Assembly: GCA_016195395.1 (NCBI GenBank)
Contig: JACPZR010000558.1
Span: forward strand, 1 to 8,234
Direction of reading: 5' to 3'
Length of the DNA: 8,234 bases
Source of the DNA: Spirochaetia bacterium
GTDB taxonomy: Bacteria; Spirochaetota; Leptospirae; Leptospirales; Leptonemataceae
Each line of letters opens with the position of its first letter. Within the stretch, counting starts at the first letter, position 1. This document shows positions 1 to 5,410 of this stretch, in pieces. The notes under the pieces were generated by a model. It did not search any database, was not told the origin of the DNA, and was given only the letters and a program-made list of their open reading frames with translations. The translations under genes were made by a program, and so were the position numbers.

Positions 1-936
1 ACGGCCCACATAACGTTCTTTCCCGGGGCATATTTTTGAAAAAAGGTCCCTGTCCCAGACCTCATAGTTGGGGTGATAAACGCGGATCCCGGCATCTCTG
101 AATTTCTTGACTTCGTCTTTTTCCCAGGCCTGAGTGACGATCTTACCCATCCAGCGTCCCGGGTGGCGCGCTTCAATCCCCGCCGCGTACTCCAGGTAGA
201 AATCCACTTCATTCTTGCCGCGGAGCTGCGTAACCACGGAGCCGCCCGTGATCGTGTACACTTTCGCCGTTTGATCCTCTTTATTGATCCATGAGAGGAC
301 TTCCAGGATTTCTTCGAGCGACTTCACTCCGGTATACGGCCGGCCTTGATTCTTCTGCTGGCGGTAGTTGTGGTTGATGTCACAGTAGGCGCATTCTTCT
401 TCCTGGCCAAAGTACTGGCAGTTTCGGAACACGGTCAGGTAAATGAGATAACCCCACTCGATGACAGGCGCAATTTCCCCCGGCGACTTGCCGGCCGACG
501 TGGGATGGGCGTAATAGGATGGAACGGGCGGGAACTGAACGTCCGCGAACACCTCCTCCTGAAATGCGAGGACGATTCTTCCCTCTTTCACCGTCACGCG
601 GTAGGGCGAATGAGGGTTGACCCTGACAGATACGACGGTGGGCAGAAGCGAGAGGGGGCCGCCGCTGATCCGCACTTCTTCCGGGATACGGAAGCGGATG
701 CCTTCCGCCTGGTCAGCCAGAGGCACATGGTCGAAGGTGAATATGAAGTAGTCTTTCTGCTTGAACGACCCGGAAGACAGAGCCGCCTCTTCAAACCCTA
801 TGCCCAGGCGCAGCAGATCCTGTTTGATGATTGCTTCCGGGGGGAGGTTCGTATATCGGTCTATCAGTTGGCGTACGTCATTCCAGCCCCAGTGCATGCC
901 CTGGTGGGTGGCTGCTTCATTCGTGGCTGCCCGCAT
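1..936 (-). CDS. Radical SAM protein, CX8CX2C type (3' partial)
   Basis: The minus frame is open from position 936 to the window edge, giving 312 residues without the C-terminus. The core feature is C173-x8-C182-x2-C185, in the context RNCQYFGQEEECAYCDI, with an aromatic residue before the third cysteine. This is how radical SAM enzymes bind a [4Fe-4S] cluster and S-adenosylmethionine, although the usual spacing is CX3CX2C. A TGGS stretch (G231-G232) fits the SAM-contacting glycine motif. The first 170 residues precede the barrel and resemble no domain I can name. I chose ATG 936 because AAAGGTG lies 6 nt upstream; an in-frame ATG at 966 adds ten residues but has no Shine-Dalgarno (SD) sequence. 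The gene is divergent from the ATPase-like gene. The substrate is unknown; similar proteins are usually annotated only as radical SAM protein. The fold is well supported, the function is not. Confidence 0.85.
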   Translation of the reverse strand, partial: MRAATNEAATHQGMHWGWNDVRQLIDRYTNLPPEAIIKQDLLRLGIGFEEAALSSGSFKQKDYFIFTFDHVPLADQAEGIRFRIPEEVRISGGPLSLLPTVVSVRVNPHSPYRVTVKEGRIVLAFQEEVFADVQFPPVPSYYAHPTSAGKSPGEIAPVIEWGYLIYLTVFRNCQYFGQEEECAYCDINHNYRQQKNQGRPYTGVKSLEEILEVLSWINKEDQTAKVYTITGGSVVTQLRGKNEVDFYLEYAAGIEARHPGRWMGKIVTQAWEKDEVKKFRDAGIRVYHPNYEVWDRDLFSKICPGKERYVGR

Positions 937-981
937 GCCGGGCACCTTTAAGCGGTGGACCGGCATGACAACCGAAAAGCG

Positions 982-998
982 GCAGGATTTAATCCTGC
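982..998. promoter_or_regulatory. 17-bp perfect palindrome, operator-like
   Basis: GCAGGATT-T-AATCCTGC has two perfect 8-bp arms around a single central base and sits in the divergent intergenic region. This is the size and symmetry of a binding site for a dimeric helix-turn-helix regulator. As RNA the centre would be too tight for a stable loop, so a DNA operator is more likely than a terminator, and there is no T-run. It lies about 15 bp upstream of the possible rightward -35 element and 46 bp from the start of the radical SAM gene, so one protein could control both genes. The binding protein is unknown. Confidence 0.5.
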
Positions 999-1012
999 GA
1001 ATGGGAAAACAA

Positions 1013-1040
1013 TTGTCACGAAGCACCATAACGGTAAACT
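1013..1040 (+). promoter_or_regulatory. Possible sigma70 promoter for the ATPase-like gene
   Basis: TTGTCA (1013-1018; 5 of 6 matches to TTGACA) and TAAACT (1035-1040; 4 of 6 to TATAAT) are 16 bp apart. Transcription would begin around 1047, almost at ATG 1050, which would make the message nearly leaderless. This agrees with the lack of an SD before 1050 but is not proof. A promoter further downstream with initiation at ATG 1080 is an alternative. Confidence 0.3.
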
Positions 1041-1049
1041 GGGCCCGCT

Positions 1050-1877
1050 ATGGGGGAGAGGACACCGCGCATCCGCATCATGCTGTGGACTCACCACGCC
1101 CGGGAGAATATCGCCGCCCGGATATCGGGCATTCTGCCCCCCGAGGCCGCCCTTCATCTGGTGGGAATCGGCAGCATCGTAGATGAGCTCGCCAAGAATG
1201 CCATCAAAGCCAACCACAAGTTCCTGATTCTACGCCGGAAGATCCGCGAATGGTTTTTGTCGCACGGCCACGGGCCTGATGAAGCAGAGATGCTCCGGGA
1301 CCAGACGTGCGAAGAGGTCGTTGTTCTGAACGACTTTGTGCAGGCCCATCCAGAAGTGCTTGAGGGCGCTCTCCTGGAGTTGCGGACCATCCTGAACCAA
1401 GAGGCCGTGTGGCTGGAAATCAAAAACAAGCTCCGCCGTGAGAAGCGTCGGCAGATGACACGCGAAGAGCGGACCAAGCTCGCCGGGACGAAAGCGTTCC
1501 GCGCCAACTTCCAAGAGATTCGACGCAAGCGCGTCTATGTAGAGTTCAGGGCAGCCGTTACCGGAGGCCAGCTGGTCATAGAAATTATCAATGCAGCCCC
1601 CATTCTCCAGAGGGACTTGGAGCGCATCTACGACAAACGCGCCGAGTTTGGAAAGTTCCGGAAGCTGGGAACTGAGTGGGAATTCTTTATGAACAACATG
1701 GATACGAGTGACGGCGGTTCCGGCCTGGGATATGCCACCATCGATTCCATCCTTTCGCAGATGGGTTTTGATCCGGAAAAGTCGATCATGATCCTGTCCC
1801 TGCACAACACAAACGTCATCCTGAATCTCGATATGGTGGTCCTGTCGGGCGGCGGTGCAGCCGTGGGCGCCGGCTGA
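1050..1877 (+). CDS. GHKL (histidine-kinase-like) ATPase-domain protein
   Basis: This 275-residue protein appears to be a stand-alone GHKL ATP-binding fold. An N-box, DELAKNAIKANHK (E46, N50), lies near the start. The segment VIEIINAAPI (about 176-185) sits where the G1 strand is expected, with Asn in place of the usual Asp. DGGSGLGYAT (221-230) matches the glycine-rich ATP-lid box. No His-phosphoacceptor domain, receiver or membrane segment is visible. Between the N-box and the G1 region lie about 120 residues, including a very basic stretch (about 125-161), far more than in ordinary kinases. ATG 1050 is the first start after an in-frame TAA at 1035; it lacks an SD, and ATG 1080 is an alternative. 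Roles could include a serine kinase, anti-sigma or nucleic-acid-associated ATPase; none is proven. It is 64 nt upstream of lspA in the same orientation. Confidence 0.75.
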   Translation: MGERTPRIRIMLWTHHARENIAARISGILPPEAALHLVGIGSIVDELAKNAIKANHKFLILRRKIREWFLSHGHGPDEAEMLRDQTCEEVVVLNDFVQAHPEVLEGALLELRTILNQEAVWLEIKNKLRREKRRQMTREERTKLAGTKAFRANFQEIRRKRVYVEFRAAVTGGQLVIEIINAAPILQRDLERIYDKRAEFGKFRKLGTEWEFFMNNMDTSDGGSGLGYATIDSILSQMGFDPEKSIMILSLHNTNVILNLDMVVLSGGGAAVGAG

Positions 1878-1883
1878 AGGAGG
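1877..1883 (+). other. Orphan Shine-Dalgarno-like AAGGAGG
   Basis: A full AAGGAGG overlaps the stop codon of the ATPase-like gene, but no start codon of a long frame follows at a usable distance. The lspA starts lie 38 nt (GTG 1921) and 58 nt (ATG 1942) away. A TTG at 1899 would open a 26-codon frame that ends at 1979, inside lspA, but its spacing of 15 nt is poor. The site may be chance or may recruit ribosomes for a coupled leader. Confidence 0.3.
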
Positions 1884-1920
1884 CCTTGCCTGCCTAGTTT
1901 GCTTGACCTGAAGTGCGCCG

Positions 1921-1936
1921 GTGGCATGTTTGCCAC
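1921..1936 (+). repeat. Short hairpin GTGGCA-TGTT-TGCCAC before lspA
   Basis: A perfect 6-bp stem with a 4-nt loop ends 5 nt before ATG 1942, the preferred lspA start. It would contain the alternative GTG 1921 start in its 5' arm. No T-run follows, so it is not a typical intrinsic terminator. It could modulate ribosome access to ATG 1942 or be chance. Confidence 0.35.
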
Positions 1937-1941
1937 GTTGT

Positions 1942-2667
1942 ATGTCTCGAAACCCGTCCCTTTTCTCCAGACTCTTTGACTTCCCGCAACCCTTTCTGAA
2001 GAGCTTCACTCCCGTCTGGCTCGGAACGTTTGTTGTCCTCATCGTAATTGATCTGGCGTCCAAACTACTGGTCACCGGCGCCCTGAACTTTCACCTGGCG
2101 CCCCACCAGATCATGAACCATACGCCCAGCCTTGCCAGCCGCTCCCTCTTGGACGGAAAAGACAGGATTGACCTCATTGGTGAGAGCGGCTCTTGGTTAA
2201 AGCTCCGTCTTGTCTTCAATGACCGTTTTGTTTTTGGCTCCGGTCCCTCCGCGCCGGTCATGGGTTTCTTTCTGACTCTCGCCGCCGTTGTATTTCTGGC
2301 CCTCTACCGTCTGCACAATCCGGGTCTGGGACATGCATGGGCCTGGCTTCTGGTCTTTGCCGGCGCCTTTGGAAACCTGATCGATAAGATGTTCGTGAAG
2401 TCGCTTCTGGACAGGTCATGGCATTTTTCTATTTTTCCGCAGGCGGATCACGTCAGCGGTGTCGTGGACTTTTTGGAATTCATCTGGTTCGGCTGGGACA
2501 GAGCCGGCACTCTCTGCATCCCGCTTCCTTCCAGCAAAGTCTGTCCGCTGGGATTTCTTTCCTGGGACACGTGGCCCACGTTCAACTTCGCGGACAGCCT
2601 GATCGTAGTAGGAATTGTTCTTTTGGTTCTGACCATGTCTGAACGACGGGAAGACGTGTCAGGCTGA
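1942..2667 (+). CDS. lspA: Lipoprotein signal peptidase (signal peptidase II)
   Basis: LspA is an inner-membrane aspartic protease that removes the signal peptide from diacylglyceryl-prolipoproteins. The family motifs occur in order (numbered from ATG 1942): IDLASK (D37), an FNDRFVFG version of the NxGxxFG box (N93), GAFGNLIDK with catalytic D148, VVDFLEF, and FNFAD with catalytic D218. Four hydrophobic segments match the family topology. The protein is 241 residues, against about 160-170 usually. The excess lies in the first periplasmic region (about 55-85) and in a stretch before the last helix (about 182-210, with two cysteines). The usual Arg after the GNLID aspartate is Lys. A GTG at 1921 would add seven residues, just after an in-frame TGA at 1909; neither start has a good SD. 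The sigma gene follows after 18 nt. Confidence 0.9.
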   Translation: MSRNPSLFSRLFDFPQPFLKSFTPVWLGTFVVLIVIDLASKLLVTGALNFHLAPHQIMNHTPSLASRSLLDGKDRIDLIGESGSWLKLRLVFNDRFVFGSGPSAPVMGFFLTLAAVVFLALYRLHNPGLGHAWAWLLVFAGAFGNLIDKMFVKSLLDRSWHFSIFPQADHVSGVVDFLEFIWFGWDRAGTLCIPLPSSKVCPLGFLSWDTWPTFNFADSLIVVGIVLLVLTMSERREDVSG

Positions 2668-2685
2668 CTTTCTTGAGCGGATCGC

Positions 2686-3297
2686 ATGGCGGGGAGAGAA
2701 GTATCACCAGAGCGGGAGGAGCAGCGCAAACGCGAAGCTCTTCTCATCCGTAGAGTCAAGGGCGGAGATTCAGACGCCTACATTGAGCTTGTGGCCGACT
2801 ATCGGATCAGGCTCTACAGGAAGGCTACCGCCATGATAGGCAGCCCGGAAGACGCTGAAGACGTGCTTCAGGACGCCCTCGTAACCGCCTACATGGCCCT
2901 GGCCCGGTTCCGCGGGGAAAGCGGCATCTATACCTGGCTCTTCCGAATCGTAGTAAACAAGTGCCGGGACCACCTCCGGTCACGCAGATCCAACCGCGAA
3001 GATCCCCTGGAGCCCAGCGGCGCTGTGCTCTCTGACGACAGGATCAGCGTGGAAAAAAACCATGAACTTTCCGACGACTCCCGCTATCTAATGAGTAAGA
3101 TCAATTCTCTGGACAAGAAGTACCGGCAGATATTAATTTATAGGTACTTCGACGATCTATCCTACCAGGAGATCGCGGAGATGGTGCATGTGAACATCGG
3201 CACGGTAAAGAGCCGGCTGTTCAAGGCCAGGGAGTTGTTGAAACGGCTGTTGTTGCGGGATGGACGTGGAGAGGAGTACTTCGTTGGAATCGACTGA
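2686..3297 (+). CDS. ECF-family RNA polymerase sigma factor (RpoE-like)
   Basis: At 203 residues this has the two-domain plan of an extracytoplasmic-function sigma factor. Region 2 spans about 31-100, including DAEDVLQDALVTAY and FRGESGIYTWLFRIVVNKC, which cover core binding and -10 recognition. Region 4 spans about 137-187, with a helix-turn-helix in LSYQEIAEMVHVNIGTVKSR that reads the -35 element. There is no region 3 and no C-terminal extension. Start ATG 2686 lies 18 nt after lspA with only a weak SD (GAG at 2675), suggesting translation coupled to lspA. The 3' end overlaps the next gene, as in many sigma/anti-sigma pairs. The likely role is an envelope-related response; the regulon and inducing signal cannot be read from the window. 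Confidence 0.93.
   Translation: MAGREVSPEREEQRKREALLIRRVKGGDSDAYIELVADYRIRLYRKATAMIGSPEDAEDVLQDALVTAYMALARFRGESGIYTWLFRIVVNKCRDHLRSRRSNREDPLEPSGAVLSDDRISVEKNHELSDDSRYLMSKINSLDKKYRQILIYRYFDDLSYQEIAEMVHVNIGTVKSRLFKARELLKRLLLRDGRGEEYFVGID
3268..3276 (+). promoter_or_regulatory. Ribosome-binding site deciding the start of the sigma partner
   Basis: GGAGAGGAG lies inside the end of the sigma gene, exactly 7 nt before TTG 3284. That is ideal spacing and argues for TTG 3284 over ATG 3260, which has only a poor purine run (GCGGG) directly before it. Confidence 0.5.
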
Positions 3298-4003
3298 TAG
3301 GACAGAAAAGCAGGACCAGGCGGACCGCCTCATAGAGGAGAGGGTCCAGAAGGCCTTTCGTGAGGTGGCTTCATCCCGCCATCTGGCGCCCCGCACGTCA
3401 GATGCTCAATTCAAGAAGTCCCTTTCTGACCGCCTTTCAAAACTGAACTCATCCAAAGATATGGGGAAGGTGCTGCCCTTCCGCTGGCGCGCAGAAGAGG
3501 CTTGGAACAGGACGCGAGAAGCAGTCACCGGGGAATCCGGCGGCATCTACCGCTACGCCTCTGCCGCAATCTTTGCCTTTGCCATCGGTGTGCCGCTGAT
3601 CATGCGCACGTCAAAATCGGAGAACGTGGACAGGGAAGAAGGTCTCTCCGTCTCCCATGGGTCCGCATCCCTGCAGTCAGAAGTCTCTAAACCGTCCGTA
3701 AATCCGGGAACTGTATCATCCAAGTCTGTCCCGGCGCATCAAGATACACCGTGGCGCGCCGTGCCCCCGGGCCAAGTGAGCCCCACGCTCCCCAATCAGG
3801 AAGCCAAAGAGAAGGTGTCCACGCCAGCGTCTGACTTTGACCTCCGCGAAAAGGAACTGTTACGGAATCTGGAAAAAGCCGCCGGCAAGCAGGAGAAGCT
3901 CGCAGCGCTCCGCTCTCTGGAATCTTTTTACAAAGCCAACGGCGCTCAGGACCGGATGCGCGCCACCCAGTTGCGCATGGATGAACTGAAGGCCGCCAAG
4001 TAA
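3284..4003 (+). CDS. Single-pass membrane protein, candidate anti-sigma factor
   Basis: From TTG 3284 this is 239 residues, overlapping the sigma gene by 14 nt; an ATG at 3260 would give 247 residues. The N-terminal 85 residues are charged, helical and predicted cytoplasmic. One membrane segment, about residues 89-107, follows (core ASAAIFAFAIGVPLIM). A low-complexity Ser/Pro/Thr-rich linker (about 108-182) leads to a charged helical C-terminus (from about 183). Charge (RTSK just after the helix) leaves the topology uncertain. Position, overlap and the membrane anchor are typical of an anti-sigma factor for the preceding ECF sigma. The classical zinc anti-sigma signature (HX3CX2C) is absent and the protein contains no cysteine at all. 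I recognise no family by sequence, so the role rests on context. Its 3' end overlaps the convergent acyltransferase gene. Confidence 0.65.
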   Translation: MESTDRTEKQDQADRLIEERVQKAFREVASSRHLAPRTSDAQFKKSLSDRLSKLNSSKDMGKVLPFRWRAEEAWNRTREAVTGESGGIYRYASAAIFAFAIGVPLIMRTSKSENVDREEGLSVSHGSASLQSEVSKPSVNPGTVSSKSVPAHQDTPWRAVPPGQVSPTLPNQEAKEKVSTPASDFDLREKELLRNLEKAAGKQEKLAALRSLESFYKANGAQDRMRATQLRMDELKAAK

Positions 4004-5286
4004 TACTCGGAGGGACGCTGACCTCCCCATCCCGTCGATTCTACCGCCCCGACATTTGGAGCCGGCGCAGCCGCCGGAGCTAGCGCTGGTGACGCCGCTT
4101 TCTGGCGGTCTTTCCATGCCAGAAATGGATACTCGACCAAGCTGAAGACCAGAAAACAACACAAGAGAATCAGCGCCAGGTCCACTACGAAGGCCTCTGC
4201 TGCCTTGCTCCAGGTGATTTCGTCGCCCGAAGTTCCTATCACAAGTCCCAGGCCGGCGATGCCGATTAGAGAATGCCACAAATAGACGCCGTAGGAGAGC
4301 TTCGCAAACGGCGTCCAGATCCGGGCGCTGAAGAATCGCCCCAAAGGAGACCGCGCATCCAAGACCAGAAGGACGAGCGCGGCAAAGCCAAGATTGAGAG
4401 CGTTGAAGCGAAAGACAGAATAGTAGAGCGGGCTGTCTTCAAAGGTGAACAAGTGCCCGCAGAGGAGGAGGACCAACGCCGTCCCGGCCGTGATGATGCG
4501 ACGTTGCACCTGCCCCGGATCAAATGACACGCGCCTTCCAAGAGAGAAACTGACATAGAGTTCAGCAAGGATGACTCCTGCGAGGAGCGCATCGGCCCGG
4601 AGGTGCGCCGGAGTGTAGAGCCGCCCTTCAAAGTCTTCAAAAGTCTGCACCCCGCCGCTGTACATCCAGAGTCTCGCGAACGTCACTGCCAGATATGCGC
4701 CGCCCAAAAGAGAAATCCGCTGGAGCGGGCGGAGACGAAACAACAGGGCCCAGCTCAAGAGAGGAAGGACAAGGTAGAACTGCTCTTCAACGGCCAGGCT
4801 CCACGTGGTGCCGTTGGACGAGGGGAGGTAGTCAGACAAGAAAAGAAAGTCCGCAAAGAAACCATGCAGTGTCGTGGCGGCAGCCACAGCCTGCGGCGTT
4901 CCTGCCTTGGCCTTGGCGGCAATCAACGCTACTGCGGCCAGCGTGATCAGCAGGAAGAAATAGTAGCCCGGAAAAATCCGCAGGGTCCGTCTTACGTAGA
5001 ACTTTGGCAGGTCCACGCGGCCCTTGGTGCCGAATTCGTGAAGCAGTATCCCGTAGATGAGAAAACCGCTGAGAACAAAAAACAAATCCACGCCGGACAC
5101 AAAGTTCCGTATCACGGCATCGACCCATTCCGGATGGTCCGGCAGAAGGCGCGCGATAGTCCAAAAATGCGTAAGAAGTATGAGTAATATCGCGAGAGTT
5201 CTGAGACCATTCAGGCCGGGAATCTCCCCCGAGCGGACAGTCCATAGAAATCCCAGGCGTCTTCCAAAGAAACCTCGCTGCAACAT
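3946..5286 (-). CDS. OafA/YrhL-type membrane acyltransferase (acyltransferase family 3)
   Basis: This 446-residue polytopic protein has the acyltransferase-3 motifs in order: LNGLRTLAILLILLTHFW (R29, H40), GVDLFFVLSGFLI (65-77), FYVRRTLRIFPGYYF (96-110), TWSLAVEEQFYLVLP (161-175) and YGVYLWHSL (332-340). About ten hydrophobic segments are visible. Members transfer acetyl or other acyl groups to surface sugars such as O-antigen, peptidoglycan or exopolysaccharide; the acceptor here is unknown. No C-terminal SGNH domain is present. After the last helix there is an Ala/Pro-rich tail (about 397-446) unlike the family core, and its last 19 residues are encoded antisense to the preceding plus-strand gene. 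Start ATG 5286 has AGGGG 10 nt upstream, in the loop of an inverted repeat. A start further downstream is possible but would remove residues just ahead of motif 1. Confidence 0.9.
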   Translation of the reverse strand: MLQRGFFGRRLGFLWTVRSGEIPGLNGLRTLAILLILLTHFWTIARLLPDHPEWVDAVIRNFVSGVDLFFVLSGFLIYGILLHEFGTKGRVDLPKFYVRRTLRIFPGYYFFLLITLAAVALIAAKAKAGTPQAVAAATTLHGFFADFLFLSDYLPSSNGTTWSLAVEEQFYLVLPLLSWALLFRLRPLQRISLLGGAYLAVTFARLWMYSGGVQTFEDFEGRLYTPAHLRADALLAGVILAELYVSFSLGRRVSFDPGQVQRRIITAGTALVLLLCGHLFTFEDSPLYYSVFRFNALNLGFAALVLLVLDARSPLGRFFSARIWTPFAKLSYGVYLWHSLIGIAGLGLVIGTSGDEITWSKAAEAFVVDLALILLCCFLVFSLVEYPFLAWKDRQKAASPALAPAAAPAPNVGAVESTGWGGQRPSEYYLAAFSSSMRNWVARIRS

Positions 5287-5310
5287 GCTATATAGACCCC
5301 TGACATGTTG
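5281..5310 (-). promoter_or_regulatory. Inverted repeat enclosing acyltransferase RBS and start codon
   Basis: CAACATG (5281-5287) and CATGTTG (5304-5310) are perfect 7-bp inverted arms separated by 16 nt. In the minus-strand transcript the loop holds the SD-like AGGGG (5297-5301), and the 3' arm contains the ATG start codon of the acyltransferase. Folding would hide the start codon. The stem is short and AT-rich, so stability is modest. Confidence 0.35.
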
Positions 5311-5410
5311 CTTTTTATCACTTTTTTCTTAGCGAAATATTAATTTTTCCAGGAACATTCGGGCGTGCTGATGCATGCGGCGTACTGCACAGAAATGATA
5401 CGTTTTGTAG
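5287..5410. other. AT-rich spacer upstream of the acyltransferase gene
   Basis: This 124-bp spacer separates two minus-strand genes and is visibly more AT-rich than its surroundings, especially 5308-5350. On the minus strand it carries A-tracts that could serve as an upstream element, so a promoter for the acyltransferase is likely here. I could not identify a convincing -35/-10 pair. There is no clear stem followed by a T-run to terminate the upstream PlsC transcript. Confidence 0.4.

Larger units (their letters stand above)
937..1049. promoter_or_regulatory. Divergent intergenic region
   Basis: This 113-bp spacer separates two divergently transcribed genes, so it should hold promoters for both. 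It contains a perfect palindrome (982-998) and one plausible sigma70-type promoter reading rightward (1013-1040). I find no convincing leftward promoter. If one exists, its -10 region could overlap the palindrome, since the best AT-rich hexamer on the minus strand lies inside it. Confidence 0.6.

Noticed and set aside
346..951. Plus-strand frame of 201 codons.
   Set aside because: It lies opposite the radical SAM gene, whose minus-strand frame is continuous and has the cluster motif; the plus translation looks random.
2019..2046. GGAAC followed by CGTAAT within lspA, resembling an ECF promoter for autoregulation.
   Set aside because: The spacing is short (15 bp), it lies inside coding sequence and GGAAC recurs elsewhere by chance.
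1230..2075. Long open minus-strand frame (281 codons) across the ATPase-like gene and the start of lspA.
   Set aside because: It is antisense to a plus-strand frame with clear GHKL motifs and to the lspA start; the translation shows no domain and has shadow-like composition.
4603..5187. Plus-strand frame of 194 codons opposite the acyltransferase.
   Set aside because: It is very rich in Arg, Lys, Gln and Glu, as expected from the antisense of hydrophobic codons; no motif is seen.
5308..5330. T-rich plus-strand tract resembling a terminator tail.
   Set aside because: No plus-strand gene ends nearby and no GC-rich stem precedes it; it is more likely an A-tract of the minus-strand promoter region.
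5365..5392. Weak GTGC/GCAC stem between the two acyltransferase genes as a terminator.
   Set aside because: Only four outer pairs form, followed by mismatches, and no T-run follows on the minus strand.
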